A stretch of DNA of 64,000 nucleotides from an uncultured Eubacteriales bacterium (GTDB taxonomy: Bacteria > Bacillota > Clostridia > Oscillospirales > UBA644). The stretch is taken from NCBI GenBank assembly GCA_959604355.1, contig CAUHAO010000004.1, positions 1-64,000 of the forward strand. Direction: 5' to 3'. Below the pieces are notes generated by a model. That model was not told the DNA's origin. It saw only the letters and a program-made list of their open reading frames with translations, and made no database searches. The position numbers and the translations under genes are program-made. Shown here piece after piece: positions 55,827-64,000 of the stretch; position 1 is the stretch's first letter; every line of letters starts with the position of its first letter.

Positions 55827-56807
55827 ATGCTAAGGTCAGCAGTGATAGGCTGCGGCGCCGTCGCAAGCCAACATCTTTGCTCTATACAGGATTCGGCCAA
55901 AGCGGAGCTTGTCGCGGTCTGCGATATAAAACGGGAGCGCGCCGAGACCGCCGTTCAATACGGCGAAAATGTTGCGGTGTATACCGACTGGGAAAAAATG
56001 CTCGATGAGCAGAAGCCGGACGTCGTTCATATATGTACCCCGCATCATCTTCACGCTCCGATGGTGCTCGGCTGCATCGAACGCGGAATAAACGTACTGA
56101 CAGAGAAGCCCGAAGCGGACTCCCTTGCAAATGCGGAAAACATCTGTGCCGCGGCGAGGAAAAGCGGCGTCAAAGTCGGCGTTTGCCTCCAGAACAGATA
56201 CAATAACACGTCGCGGGTGCTTAAGCAGAGACTCGACAGCGGCGAATACGGCAGGATCATAGGTGCACGCGGATTTGTCACATGGCATCGCGACGACGCG
56301 TATTATACCGACAGCGGCTGGCGCGGCAAAAAAGTTACCGAGGGCGGCGGCGTGCTGATGAATCAGGCCATACACCTTCTTGACCTTATGCAATGGATGC
56401 TCGGTGATACGGAAAGCGTCAAGGGATCAATTTCGACGCATTGGTTTGAGCAAATCAACGATACCGAGGACTCCGCGGAAATAGCAATACGTTTTGCCAA
56501 CGGCGCGCGTGGCATATTTTACGCGACGGTGGGATATGTTACCGACAGTCCTGTGTTTCTCGAAGTCGTTACGGAAAAAGCCGTATTCACTCTTTGCGGC
56601 ACGCTTACAGTCAGGGATTCCGACGGTAATGTCGAGACTTTTCACGATGAACCCGTGAAAACCGGAGCGAAAGCGTATTGGGGCACGTCTCACGGCACGC
56701 TGATAGAAGATTTTTATGACTGTATACTCGAAGACAAGCCTTTTGCCGTCTCCGCAGAGGAGGCGAAAAAGGTTCTCGGGATAATCGATGCCGTATACAA
56801 AGGCTGA
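55827..56807 (+). CDS. Gfo/Idh/MocA-family oxidoreductase
   Basis: A 326-residue NAD(P)-dependent dehydrogenase. The N-terminal Rossmann site is AVIGCGAVASQHL, the central motif is VLTEKPEADSLANA (Glu-Lys-Pro), and the catalytic region is EGGGVLMNQAIHLLDLMQWM with the His. Members oxidise sugars and inositols; the substrate is not clear. GGAAAAGAGAAG precedes the ATG. The membrane protein gene follows 11 bases later. It may belong with sugar metabolism, but no sugar transport genes are adjacent. Confidence 0.88.
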   Translation: MLRSAVIGCGAVASQHLCSIQDSAKAELVAVCDIKRERAETAVQYGENVAVYTDWEKMLDEQKPDVVHICTPHHLHAPMVLGCIERGINVLTEKPEADSLANAENICAAARKSGVKVGVCLQNRYNNTSRVLKQRLDSGEYGRIIGARGFVTWHRDDAYYTDSGWRGKKVTEGGGVLMNQAIHLLDLMQWMLGDTESVKGSISTHWFEQINDTEDSAEIAIRFANGARGIFYATVGYVTDSPVFLEVVTEKAVFTLCGTLTVRDSDGNVETFHDEPVKTGAKAYWGTSHGTLIEDFYDCILEDKPFAVSAEEAKKVLGIIDAVYKG

Positions 56808-56818
56808 AAGGAGCATTT

Positions 56819-57409
56819 ATGCAGTACATAGTCGTCGGATTTCTTTTTATACTCGCGAAACTTATGTGGCCCGTCGAAAGTACGGAGAGCGGCTTGACGT
56901 ATATGATAGATATAGTACCCGACTTTATCGGATTTGTGATGATATGGCTCTCTCTCGAAAAGCGCGCAGGCTTAAACAAGCTTTTCAAGCACAGCCTTTC
57001 TTTCTCGGCGGTCATGTCCGTGGTATCGTTTATGATGTTTCTTTGCCAGATACGGTTCGTTATAAATCCGCTTTTCGAAAAGATTCACGAAATGTATTTT
57101 CTGAGCGGGATAATTTCGACTCTCGCGGGAATTTTTACGACTTACGGCGGTATAATCGACGCTCTTGTCGCGCTTTTCGCGGCGCTTTTCGCTACCGCAA
57201 TGCTGACGGAATTAAACAAAGGCGGACACCGTGTCTTTGCGGTAATGTTGCGCATACTGAGCATTGTTTATGTCGTTATCGCCGTCGCCGACGTCGTGTC
57301 GGTATGGGTGAAAATACCCATCGTCATGGCTTCCGTCACAATTCCCGCGGGGATAGCGATGCTGGCGCTTTGTTATTTCGGACTGAAAAATATAAAAGAA
57401 TTCAAGTAA
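56819..57409 (+). CDS. Polytopic membrane protein, unknown
   Basis: A 196-residue protein with about five hydrophobic segments (residues 2-20, 33-50, 62-82, 93-125 and 135-180) and no recognised family. The spacing and the DIVPDFIGFVMIWLSLE segment look conserved, but I cannot name it. It has GAAAGGAGC before its ATG at 56819 and is likely co-transcribed with the upstream oxidoreductase. Its 3' end overlaps the convergent spoVG gene by 8 bases. Confidence 0.6.
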   Translation: MQYIVVGFLFILAKLMWPVESTESGLTYMIDIVPDFIGFVMIWLSLEKRAGLNKLFKHSLSFSAVMSVVSFMMFLCQIRFVINPLFEKIHEMYFLSGIISTLAGIFTTYGGIIDALVALFAALFATAMLTELNKGGHRVFAVMLRILSIVYVVIAVADVVSVWVKIPIVMASVTIPAGIAMLALCYFGLKNIKEFK

Positions 57410-57680
57410 TATCTTCTTTTTCTGCTTCCGACGCGGCAAGATACGCCTGTATCACCGCTTGTTCCAGTTTTGCCCGGAAAGCCTGTGTTATCGGATGAAC
57501 GACATCCGAAAATTCACCGAGGCGGTTTTTACGGCTCGGCATGGCGATGAATCTTTTTTCGTCCGTTTCTATGACTTTTATATCATGCACCGCCAGCGAG
57601 TTGTCAAACGTGACGGAGCAGACGGCACGCATTTTGCCGCCGTCGTAGAGTTTTCTTACGTTTATTCCGGTAATTTCCAT
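57402..57680 (-). CDS. spoVG: Septation/stage V sporulation protein SpoVG
   Basis: A 92-residue protein matching SpoVG: starts MEITGINVRKLYDGGKMRAV and has VHDIKVIETDEKRFIAMPSR and DVVHPITQAFRAKLEQAVIQ. SpoVG binds DNA and RNA and affects septum formation and virulence genes in other Firmicutes. The start at 57680 is preceded by AGAGGATATC; longer upstream frames would be implausible for the family. The promoter region resembles a sigma-H site, as for spoVG in Bacillus. Confidence 0.95.
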   Translation of the reverse strand: MEITGINVRKLYDGGKMRAVCSVTFDNSLAVHDIKVIETDEKRFIAMPSRKNRLGEFSDVVHPITQAFRAKLEQAVIQAYLAASEAEKEDIT

Positions 57681-57713
57681 TGATGATATCCTCTCTTGAT
57701 AAAAGATACGTTT

Positions 57714-57742
57714 ATTATTCTTGTTTTTTGTGAAAATATCCC
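57714..57742 (-). promoter_or_regulatory. Candidate sigma-H promoter of spoVG
   Basis: On the minus strand GGGATAT (57736-57742) and GAATAAT (57714-57720) are separated by 15 bp (12 plus the three bases of the RNNGAAT element). This fits the sigma-H pattern AGGAWWW-N11-12-RNNGAATWW with one mismatch in each box. Transcription would begin about 25 bases before the start codon. Confidence 0.4.
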
Positions 57743-57793
57743 GATTTTTTCGCATATTATGCAACAGAAGAACGAAAGGCGGAAAGAAAATAT

Positions 57794-59176
57794 ATGTCTT
57801 TGCTCGATAATGTTAAAAAAGTCTATTTTATCGGTATCGGCGGCTCGTCGATGAGCAGTCTTGCCGAAATACTCATGCGTCGCGGCTATACTGTTTCGGG
57901 CTCCGATATGCAGTCTTCTGCGATGACTGATAAGCTTTCCGCGGACGGAATAAAGGTGTACGTCGGCCACAGTGCGGAAAACGTCGCGCAGCAGCAGCCC
58001 GACATGATAGTGCGCACGGATGCCATCGCTCTGACAAATCCCGAAGTCGTTTACGCGCAGGCACATTCCATCCCCGTTTACCGCCGCGCGGAGCTGCTCG
58101 GCACGCTGCTCGACGGATATGAAATGACTGTCGGTGTCGCGGGTACGCACGGAAAAACGACAACGTCGTCGATGATAACCTCCGTTTTTCTCGAAAAACA
58201 CCCCGATGTGTCTGCGATAATCGGCGGAAAAATGAAGCGTATCGATTCATCATATAAAATCGGCTCAGATAAATACTGCGTTTTCGAAAGTTGCGAGTTC
58301 AGGGAGTCGTTTTTATATTTTCATTCGGACATTTCCGTGATTCTCAATATCGCGGAAGACCACATGGAATATTTTAAAACGCTTGACAATCTGATAAATT
58401 CTTTCAGAAAATATCTTTTCAATACAAAACCCTGCGGCACGGTCGTTTATAACGCAGAAGACGAAAATTCGCTGCGTATGATCGACGGCTGGACAGGAAA
58501 AAAAGTCTCATACGGCGTAAAAAAAGGCGATGTTCACGCGGAAAATCTAAACGACGAAAACGGCGTTTACGGGTTTGACTGCGTGGCGTTCGGAAAACCT
58601 TTGACACATATAAAGCTATCAGTTCCCGGCGCGCACAATGTCAAGAACGCTCTCGCAACCGCGGCAGCGTGTCTCTGTGCGGGTATTTCCGCAGAGGAGA
58701 TAAGCGCCGGTATCGAGCATTACACGGGGGCGGGCAGGCGTTTTGAATATCATTGCACCGTCAACGGCGCGGTCATCGCAGACGATTACGGCCATCACCC
58801 CGACGCTTATAAGGTGACTTTCGCCACAGCGCGGGATCTCGGATTCAAACGTATAATCGCGATACATCAGCCTCACACGTTCTCGCGCACGAAGATGCTC
58901 ATGAACGAGTTTGTCGAAGTGCTTTCTACTGTCGATAAGGTGCTTATTCCGCCGATATACGCGGCGCGAGAGACGAACGATGAGTACAATATTTATGCCG
59001 AGGACATCGTGAAACGTCTCCCGAATGCTGAATATATGGAGGATTTTGAACATATTGCTCACCGTGTCAAAGAAATTGCGCAGCCCGGCGATCTTTTTAT
59101 AACTCTCGGCTGCGGCGATATATACAAGGCCGCAGAGCTGATAACAAAGCTTTACGGCGAGAAAAAATTCCTGTGA
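57794..59176 (+). CDS. murC: UDP-N-acetylmuramate-L-alanine ligase
   Basis: A 460-residue Mur ligase that adds L-Ala to UDP-MurNAc. The N-terminal domain starts VYFIGIGGSSMSSLAEILM; the P-loop is VGVAGTHGKTTTSSMITSVF; further landmarks are LNIAEDHMEYF, GAGRRFEYH and IADDYGHHPDAYKVT (the DDYGHHP of MurC). It diverges from spoVG across a 113-bp gap. The ribosome binding site GGAAAGAAAA precedes ATG 57794. A terminator follows at 59180. Confidence 0.96.
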   Translation: MSLLDNVKKVYFIGIGGSSMSSLAEILMRRGYTVSGSDMQSSAMTDKLSADGIKVYVGHSAENVAQQQPDMIVRTDAIALTNPEVVYAQAHSIPVYRRAELLGTLLDGYEMTVGVAGTHGKTTTSSMITSVFLEKHPDVSAIIGGKMKRIDSSYKIGSDKYCVFESCEFRESFLYFHSDISVILNIAEDHMEYFKTLDNLINSFRKYLFNTKPCGTVVYNAEDENSLRMIDGWTGKKVSYGVKKGDVHAENLNDENGVYGFDCVAFGKPLTHIKLSVPGAHNVKNALATAAACLCAGISAEEISAGIEHYTGAGRRFEYHCTVNGAVIADDYGHHPDAYKVTFATARDLGFKRIIAIHQPHTFSRTKMLMNEFVEVLSTVDKVLIPPIYAARETNDEYNIYAEDIVKRLPNAEYMEDFEHIAHRVKEIAQPGDLFITLGCGDIYKAAELITKLYGEKKFL

Positions 59177-59179
59177 TGC

Positions 59180-59207
59180 AAGGCGCTGCCGTGAGGCGGC
59201 GCTTTTT
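59180..59207 (+). terminator. murC terminator
   Basis: An 11-bp stem (59180-59190 with 59195-59205) closed by a GTGA tetraloop and followed by T residues, beginning 3 bases after the stop codon. Confidence 0.9.
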
Positions 59208-59229
59208 CATATTAAAAAAATCTTAAACC

Positions 59230-59267
59230 TTATCTTTCTTTTATCTTCATACTTTCTATGCTAAAAT
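59230..59267 (+). promoter_or_regulatory. Promoter and direct repeats before two-component genes
   Basis: TTATCTT occurs at 59230-59236 and 59241-59247, an 11-bp spacing usual for OmpR/PhoB-type operators, just upstream of a TAAAAT -10 (59262-59267) with weak -35. This looks like an autoregulated promoter. Confidence 0.45.
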
Positions 59268-59297
59268 TAGGACGTAAAATGTCCCGGAGGTGTCTGA

Positions 59298-60002
59298 ATG
59301 GCGAATGTTCTTGTATGTGACGACGAAAAAGATATAGTTTCCGCGCTGAAGATTTATCTTTCTGCGGAGGGCTATGAGGTGTTTACCGCCGCGAACGGCA
59401 GGGAAGCGCTTGACGTGGTGAAAAACAATGAAATCCATATTGCACTGATAGACATAATGATGCCCGAGATGGATGGGGTTACAGCTGTTTCAAAAATACG
59501 TGAAAACTATAATCTGCCGATAATTTTTCTTACCGCCAAAAGCGAGGATGCGGACAAGATTCTCGGGCTGAATATCGGAGCCGACGATTATATTACAAAG
59601 CCTTTCAATCCCGTTGAGGTCATCGCGCGGGTAAGGTCGCATCTACGGAGATATATGACGCTGGGCTGTAACCATGCCGCCGGCGCGGACGTTTGTTATA
59701 CTGTCGGAGGTATAGTCCTTGACGATGCAACGAAAAAGGTAACTCTTGACGGCGACGAAGTCTCGCTTACTCCGACGGAATATGAGATACTTAAACTTCT
59801 TATGAGCCGTCCCGGAAATGTGCTTTCAACAAAGCAGATATACAAAAATGTCTGGAATGAAGCACCATACGGCGCAGAAAACACCGTTGCCGTACATATA
59901 AGGCATCTGCGTGAAAAGTTAGAGATAAATTCCGCAGAACCTCGCTATCTTAAGGTCGTCTGGGGACAAGGATATAAGATCGAAGGAGGAAAATCGAGAT
60001 GA
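59298..60002 (+). CDS. OmpR/PhoB-family response regulator
   Basis: A 234-residue regulator with an N-terminal receiver (acidic pair in CDDEKD, phospho-acceptor Asp in ALIDIMMPEMDG, the Thr in FLTAKSEDADK and Lys in TKPFNP) and a C-terminal winged helix (about 130-230: LTPTEYEILKLLMSRPGNVL and VHIRHLREKLEINS). It is nearest in style to the VanR/KdpE-like group. CGGAGGTG precedes the ATG. It overlaps the kinase gene by 4 bases (ATGA). Target genes are unknown; the secreted CBM-type gene downstream is a candidate. Confidence 0.93.
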   Translation: MANVLVCDDEKDIVSALKIYLSAEGYEVFTAANGREALDVVKNNEIHIALIDIMMPEMDGVTAVSKIRENYNLPIIFLTAKSEDADKILGLNIGADDYITKPFNPVEVIARVRSHLRRYMTLGCNHAAGADVCYTVGGIVLDDATKKVTLDGDEVSLTPTEYEILKLLMSRPGNVLSTKQIYKNVWNEAPYGAENTVAVHIRHLREKLEINSAEPRYLKVVWGQGYKIEGGKSR

Positions 60003-61873
60003 ACAGGATAAAAGGCTCATATGCCGCTAAAACTGTGGCGATAATCCTCTGCATTATTTTCACCGCGTCGGCGGCCTTGGGTGTCTATGCCGTGAGTTAT
60101 ATGATATGGGCGGGCTTTTACGAAAAGACCTCCGTCGGAGCGCAGAAAGACGAAATGAAGAATTATTGCTATACGTACGCAAGGATGGCGGCGAATCTTC
60201 TTGATGAAGGGGAGGCGCTTCCGGATATCGGCAACGGCATCACGTTCACAATAACGGACGGGGACGGGAAGGTTCTTGCGGACAACTCCGATTGGGTATC
60301 AATAAGGTATTCCGTTGTTTTCAGGCAGTTTTACTCCGATCCGGATGGATATCAGGGGATATATGAGGATTTTCAGGGAATATGGACGGAAGATACGAAA
60401 TATATTATAGCCGTGAATATTCCCGAAAAATTTATATCATCCGACGCTTTCGTATTACGTTCCCGTGCCGTTGAAACGGCCTATTCGCTGCGTTATTACA
60501 TTCCCGTTATAGCTTTGATATGCTTGTGCATGACGATTTTTACATGGGTGTTTCTGCTCTGCTCATCGGGACATCGCAAAGGCGTCAATGAACCTGTCGA
60601 AGGACCGTTTTCGAAAATTCCGTTTGATATCGTTACGCTTGTTTTCGGATTTGCCGCGGCGTATGTGTATTCCGAAACGATATATCACAACATCATGCTC
60701 TTGTTCCTGGTTGTCCCGGTGTTTTACGCCGTTCTGATACTTTATTTTATGTCTTTTGCCGCGCGCATAAAGACGAAAACGCTCGTCAGGGGCTCTCTGA
60801 TATACATGTTGGTCATGTTTGTGTGCCGTGTTATGAAAAAACTCGTCTCTTTGATCAAGTATGTTACCTCTCACATCGGTATTGCATGGAAAATCGGGCT
60901 TCTTGTAACCGGGGTATCGTTTGTTGATATTATATTCATACTTTATATCCGCGGGAGGTATTGGGTTAATGCGGAGATCATTCTTTGGGTACTGCTTAGG
61001 CTTGTGCTTATCGGGGTTGTCATATATGCCGCGATAAATATGAATATCCTTGAAAAAGGGGGAAAGAAGCTTGCAGCAGGGGATCTTGAATATAAAACAA
61101 ATACATCTATGATGCTTCCGGTGTTCCGGCGTCACGGAAACGCTCTTAACAGTATAAGCTACGGCATGGCTCATTCCGTTGAGGAAAAAATGAAGAGCGA
61201 ACGCCTGAAAACGGAGTTGATAACGAATGTTTCGCACGATCTGAAAACCCCGCTGACTTCTATAATAACATATATTGACCTTATGAAAAAAGAGGGGAGC
61301 GGCAGCGAGCAGCTGCGACAGTATATTGATGTTGTGGGCAGGCAGTCCGAGAGGTTGAAAAAATTAACGGAGGACCTTATCGAAGCGTCAAAAGCCTCAA
61401 CGGGGAATATAAGTGTGACATTAGAAGCGTGCAGCTTATGCGAGTTCGTTTCGCAGATAGAGGGGGAATACAGCGAAAAACTGTTGCAGAACGGGCTGAC
61501 GCTCGTGGTTTCAAAGCCCGAAGAACAGATAAACGTCCTTGCGGACAGCCGTCATCTTTGGCGGATATGTGATAACCTTATGAGTAATATCTGCAAGTAT
61601 TCGCTGCCCGGTACCAGGGTCTATCTGTCGCTCGAAAAACGTGACAAAAACGCCGTTATATGTTTGCGCAATATTTCCGCTACACCTCTCAATGTTTCTG
61701 CAGACGAACTATCGGAGCGGTTTGTCCGAGGGGACTCGTCGCGCCATACCGAAGGCAACGGTCTGGGGCTTTCGATTGCTAAAAGCCTTGCGGAAGTTCA
61801 GGGCGGAAAGCTGGATTTGACAGTTGACGGAGATCTTTTCAAAGCGGAAGTTATTCTGCCTGTCTATAATTGA
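59999..61873 (+). CDS. Sensor histidine kinase
   Basis: A 624-residue kinase. A first membrane helix (about 8-35), an extracellular region (about 36-155), then a second helix and four to five more hydrophobic segments (about 200-345) make it larger than a classic VanS. H box: NVSHDLKTPLTSIITYI, with phospho-accepting His413. N box DNLMSNICKYS and G box EGNGLGLSIAKSLAE are present. The many membrane segments suggest that it may sense a membrane event rather than a soluble ligand. It is translated coupled to the response regulator, and a terminator follows 40 bases on. Confidence 0.93.
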   Translation: MNRIKGSYAAKTVAIILCIIFTASAALGVYAVSYMIWAGFYEKTSVGAQKDEMKNYCYTYARMAANLLDEGEALPDIGNGITFTITDGDGKVLADNSDWVSIRYSVVFRQFYSDPDGYQGIYEDFQGIWTEDTKYIIAVNIPEKFISSDAFVLRSRAVETAYSLRYYIPVIALICLCMTIFTWVFLLCSSGHRKGVNEPVEGPFSKIPFDIVTLVFGFAAAYVYSETIYHNIMLLFLVVPVFYAVLILYFMSFAARIKTKTLVRGSLIYMLVMFVCRVMKKLVSLIKYVTSHIGIAWKIGLLVTGVSFVDIIFILYIRGRYWVNAEIILWVLLRLVLIGVVIYAAINMNILEKGGKKLAAGDLEYKTNTSMMLPVFRRHGNALNSISYGMAHSVEEKMKSERLKTELITNVSHDLKTPLTSIITYIDLMKKEGSGSEQLRQYIDVVGRQSERLKKLTEDLIEASKASTGNISVTLEACSLCEFVSQIEGEYSEKLLQNGLTLVVSKPEEQINVLADSRHLWRICDNLMSNICKYSLPGTRVYLSLEKRDKNAVICLRNISATPLNVSADELSERFVRGDSSRHTEGNGLGLSIAKSLAEVQGGKLDLTVDGDLFKAEVILPVYN

Positions 61874-61901
61874 TTTATAATTGATTTATAAGTGATTTAT
61901 A
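61869..61901. repeat. Three tandem 11-bp repeats
   Basis: Three copies of an 11-bp unit (ATTGATTTATA / AGTGATTTATA) span the kinase stop codon. One repeat supplies the TGA. No function is apparent; slippage during replication would produce it. Confidence 0.7.
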
Positions 61902-61916
61902 AGTGTTTTTCTGTAT

Positions 61917-61953
61917 CCGCGGCTGAGGCTTTCTCCTCTGCCGCGGTGCTTTT
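61917..61953 (+). terminator. Terminator of two-component operon
   Basis: CCGCGGC (61917-61923) and GAGG (61925-61928) pair with CCTC (61935-61938) and GCCGCGG (61940-61946), with one mismatch, followed by a short T-rich tail. Confidence 0.8.
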
Positions 61954-62322
61954 GTTGCTGTATTGTCGAAACAAGAGGAATTTTTGAAGAAAATGTTGAG
62001 AAAGTCAGAAAAACTGTGTTTTTATCAAAACAATTCGAAGAAATTTTTTTGAACTCTGAAAACAGGCAAATTTTTTGGTCAAATTGCACAAACATTATTA
62101 AAAAGCAAAAATTGGATGATACTATATATCGATTTAAAAATTAAAAATCGCCTTAAAAAATCAATATTTTGAGGTATCAAGTTGAATTTACGGTAAAAGT
62201 GACAAAAAAACTGAGGGTAGAACTGCACAAAGTATCGGCTTAATCATATAAAATTTTATTAAAAATGACAATAAACGCTGGAAACACGAACGAGAACAGG
62301 CTTTGAAAAACACGAAAAGTTA
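61954..62322. other. A/T-rich gene-free spacer
   Basis: A 369-bp gap, strongly A/T-rich, with no reading frame of note on either strand, no tRNA and no clear hairpin. It may hold control sites for the next gene, whose promoter begins at 62323. Confidence 0.6.
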
Positions 62323-62351
62323 TTGACATCAAGCCTTGAAAATATTATAAT
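62323..62351 (+). promoter_or_regulatory. Promoter of the large secreted protein gene
   Basis: Perfect TTGACA (62323-62328), 17 bp, perfect TATAAT (62346-62351). The leader of about 80 nt can form an ATCCC/GGGAT hairpin. Confidence 0.9.
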
Positions 62352-62435
62352 AATCAGTACAAAGCAATATGTTATGAGTGTGATCCCGATGATCAAAGGG
62401 ATACGCCAGAAATAGGAAAAGGAAGGTGCTTTGCA

Positions 62436-64000
62436 GTGCGAATTCGCAAAACAAGGGCCGTTGCGGCGGTTATTTTTGCAGCTCTTATGATCCAGCTTCT
62501 GCCGGTAGCGTCCCTGGCTGCTGCGTCGATAAGCGATGATACGACAAGCTCCGTATTCGTACCCATTTATATCGAGGGGTCTTACGGCGAATATTTACAG
62601 AATTATGCGAGAGAGAAGACTCCCACAAACAAGTTTGACATTGATATTCTCAGCTACGAAAGCTCTGACGACGTAAAAGTCATGAGCCTCGGCGGAAGAG
62701 ATAATGTTGTTGTCACGGGTGAAAGCGGGCAGATCTCTTACACGTTCAACGTGCCCTCGTCGGGTCTTTACGCCATAGGGCTGAATTATTACACGATGCC
62801 GGGTAAAGGTGCCGCGATCGAGAGACGTATACTTGTCAACGGAAAAGTCCTTTACAGCGAGGCGAACACCGCTTCTCTGGACAGAGCTTTCACGGATGAT
62901 GTTGACGATCCGTCCGATATCGAGCATTATTTTACCACGGATACTTCCGGCAACCAGATCAGACCTGCTCAAAAAGAGATAGAGGCGTGGTATGACGAGC
63001 AGTATTTCAAGGATGCTGCTGGTGTATACGGTGCGCTGAGATTTTATCTCGAAAAGGGCGAAAACACGATAACATTCGTTTCCGTCCGCGAACCGCTCGC
63101 GTTTTCTGCGCTTTGGATATGCGGCTATGAGGACACACAGTCGTATGACGATTTGCTTGTTAACAATGCCGAATTCGATACTTCCGGCACTTCGCTCATT
63201 ACAACCGTCCAGGCGGAAATGCCGTATGCGAAATCGAAATCCTCTCTTGTCGCGGGTACGGATAAGGCGTCTTCCGCAACATATCCTGCAAGCACAGGCG
63301 TAACGAAACTTAATATATTAGGAAGCCTTTTCGGAACGGCGACATGGAAAACGACCGGCGAATGGGTCGAATATAAGGTCAATGTTCCAAAGGACGGTCT
63401 GTATAAAATAGTTCTCCGCGCAAGACAAAGTTTCAAGAGCGGTATTTTTGCGAGCCGTGAGATTACTGTCAACGGGGAAAAGCCCTACGAGGGATATGAA
63501 AGCACCAAATTTTCCTATAATTCTTCCTGGCAATATATAACACCTTCCGACGAATACGGCGATCCGCTGCTTTATAAATTCCATGCAGGCGAAAACACTA
63601 TTCGCATCAGAGTCGTTTACGGCGATCTTTTTGAGATCATCAACGCCGTGAGTGCTGTTATAGACAAACTTAACGCCGACTACAGAAAGATACTGATGCT
63701 CATCGGTTACGATCCCGATACGTACAGGGATTATGAGCTTGATACTGAGATTCCCGAAGTCATTTCCGACCTTAAGGCTCAGGCGGATGTCCTTAAGAAA
63801 ATATATAAAGAGATAAACTCCGTTACCGGAGAGATCGGTGAAATAACCGCACAGCTCGAAACGCTCTACCAGTCTCTTTATACAATGTATGAAGATCCCG
63901 ATAAGATTCCCTCGATGTTCGGTTCTCTTTCCGATAATATCGGTACGCTCGGCCAGTGGCAGGCGGATATCAGCGAACAACCCATAGAGCTTGACAGCAT
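62436..64000 (+). CDS. Large secreted protein with CBM-like modules, cut by window end
   Basis: The frame opens with GTG 62436, after GGAAGG, and is still open at the last base, so at least 521 residues are encoded. The N terminus is a signal peptide (RAVAAVIFAALMIQLLPVAS, cleavage near SLAAA). Two beta-rich modules follow, each with the 'FNVPSSGLYAIGLNYYT' and 'YKVNVPKDGLYKIVLRAR' pattern common to carbohydrate-binding modules, then a helical coiled-coil stretch (ISDLKAQADVLKKIYKEINS). From memory, similar architecture precedes the solute-binding domain of large ABC-type lipid-anchored or secreted sugar-binding proteins in gut Firmicutes; the C-terminal part that would show this is missing. 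Confidence 0.65.
   Translation, partial: MRIRKTRAVAAVIFAALMIQLLPVASLAAASISDDTTSSVFVPIYIEGSYGEYLQNYAREKTPTNKFDIDILSYESSDDVKVMSLGGRDNVVVTGESGQISYTFNVPSSGLYAIGLNYYTMPGKGAAIERRILVNGKVLYSEANTASLDRAFTDDVDDPSDIEHYFTTDTSGNQIRPAQKEIEAWYDEQYFKDAAGVYGALRFYLEKGENTITFVSVREPLAFSALWICGYEDTQSYDDLLVNNAEFDTSGTSLITTVQAEMPYAKSKSSLVAGTDKASSATYPASTGVTKLNILGSLFGTATWKTTGEWVEYKVNVPKDGLYKIVLRARQSFKSGIFASREITVNGEKPYEGYESTKFSYNSSWQYITPSDEYGDPLLYKFHAGENTIRIRVVYGDLFEIINAVSAVIDKLNADYRKILMLIGYDPDTYRDYELDTEIPEVISDLKAQADVLKKIYKEINSVTGEIGEITAQLETLYQSLYTMYEDPDKIPSMFGSLSDNIGTLGQWQADISEQPIELDS

Overview
The window is a 64 kb chromosomal segment carrying the replication origin of a Firmicutes (Clostridia-like) bacterium, most likely an uncultured gut or anaerobic lineage. 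This rests on the classic origin gene set (dnaA-dnaN-recF-remB-gyrB-gyrA divergent from rpmH-rnpA-yidD-yidC-khpB-mnmE-mnmG), ParAB with Bacillus-type parS, SpoVG, TrmFO, a pyrophosphate-type phosphofructokinase, consensus TTGACA/TATAAT promoters and AGGAGG-type ribosome binding sites. No insertion sequence, prophage, CRISPR array or rRNA operon was seen. The taxon is an inference; no ribosomal RNA is present.

Layout. 1-2.1 kb: a GH42-like lipoprotein and a small membrane protein. 2.1-5.3 kb: two parS sites, parA, parB, serS (rightward). 5.3-17.3 kb: a leftward block, in transcription order dnaA, dnaN, recF, remB, gyrB, gyrA, glyS, prfB, rsmA, with the probable oriC in the dnaA-dnaN gap (15,674-15,953), where a DnaA-trio tract sits beside a G run and a DnaA-like box. 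17.5-23.5 kb: rightward rpmH to mnmG. 23.5-33.6 kb: mixed accessory and housekeeping genes: trmB, a DedA protein, PPi-PFK, an ECF transporter S component behind a structured leader with its own terminator, dCMP deaminase, rpsF-ssb-rpsR, ispF, rsmG, a low-GC cupin and an acetyltransferase. 33.6-41.4 kb: secA, a YifB/ComM ATPase, murE and an HD hydrolase, with a cluster of DnaA-box-like sequences before murE. 41.4-44.3 kb: an unannotated ferredoxin-type pseudogene, a lipoprotein, tRNA-Ser(GCU), a SodC-like protein and a WG-repeat lipoprotein. 44.4-57.4 kb: a long rightward run (K+ uptake ktrBA, SpoU methylase, dprA-topA-ymfI-trmFO, plsX, a degenerate ACP, rnc, radical SAM, oxidoreductase). 57.4-64 kb: spoVG, murC, a two-component system and the start of a large secreted protein that runs off the window.

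Functionally the region covers origin firing and segregation (DnaA, DnaN, RecF, gyrase, ParABS, TopA), translation and tRNA/rRNA modification (SerS, GlyS, RF2, RsmA, RsmG, MnmE/G, TrmB, TrmFO, ribosomal proteins), membrane insertion and export (YidC, YidD, SecA) and peptidoglycan precursor synthesis (MurE, MurC).

Items most worth a second look: the DnaA-trio origin; the distant DnaA-box cluster at 38.1 kb; the attenuator or riboswitch-like leader of the ECF S component; an acyl-carrier-like protein between plsX and rnc that lacks the phosphopantetheine serine; an RF2 gene without the usual programmed frameshift; a KtrB with no canonical start codon; and the NapH-like ferredoxin pseudogene at 41.5 kb.
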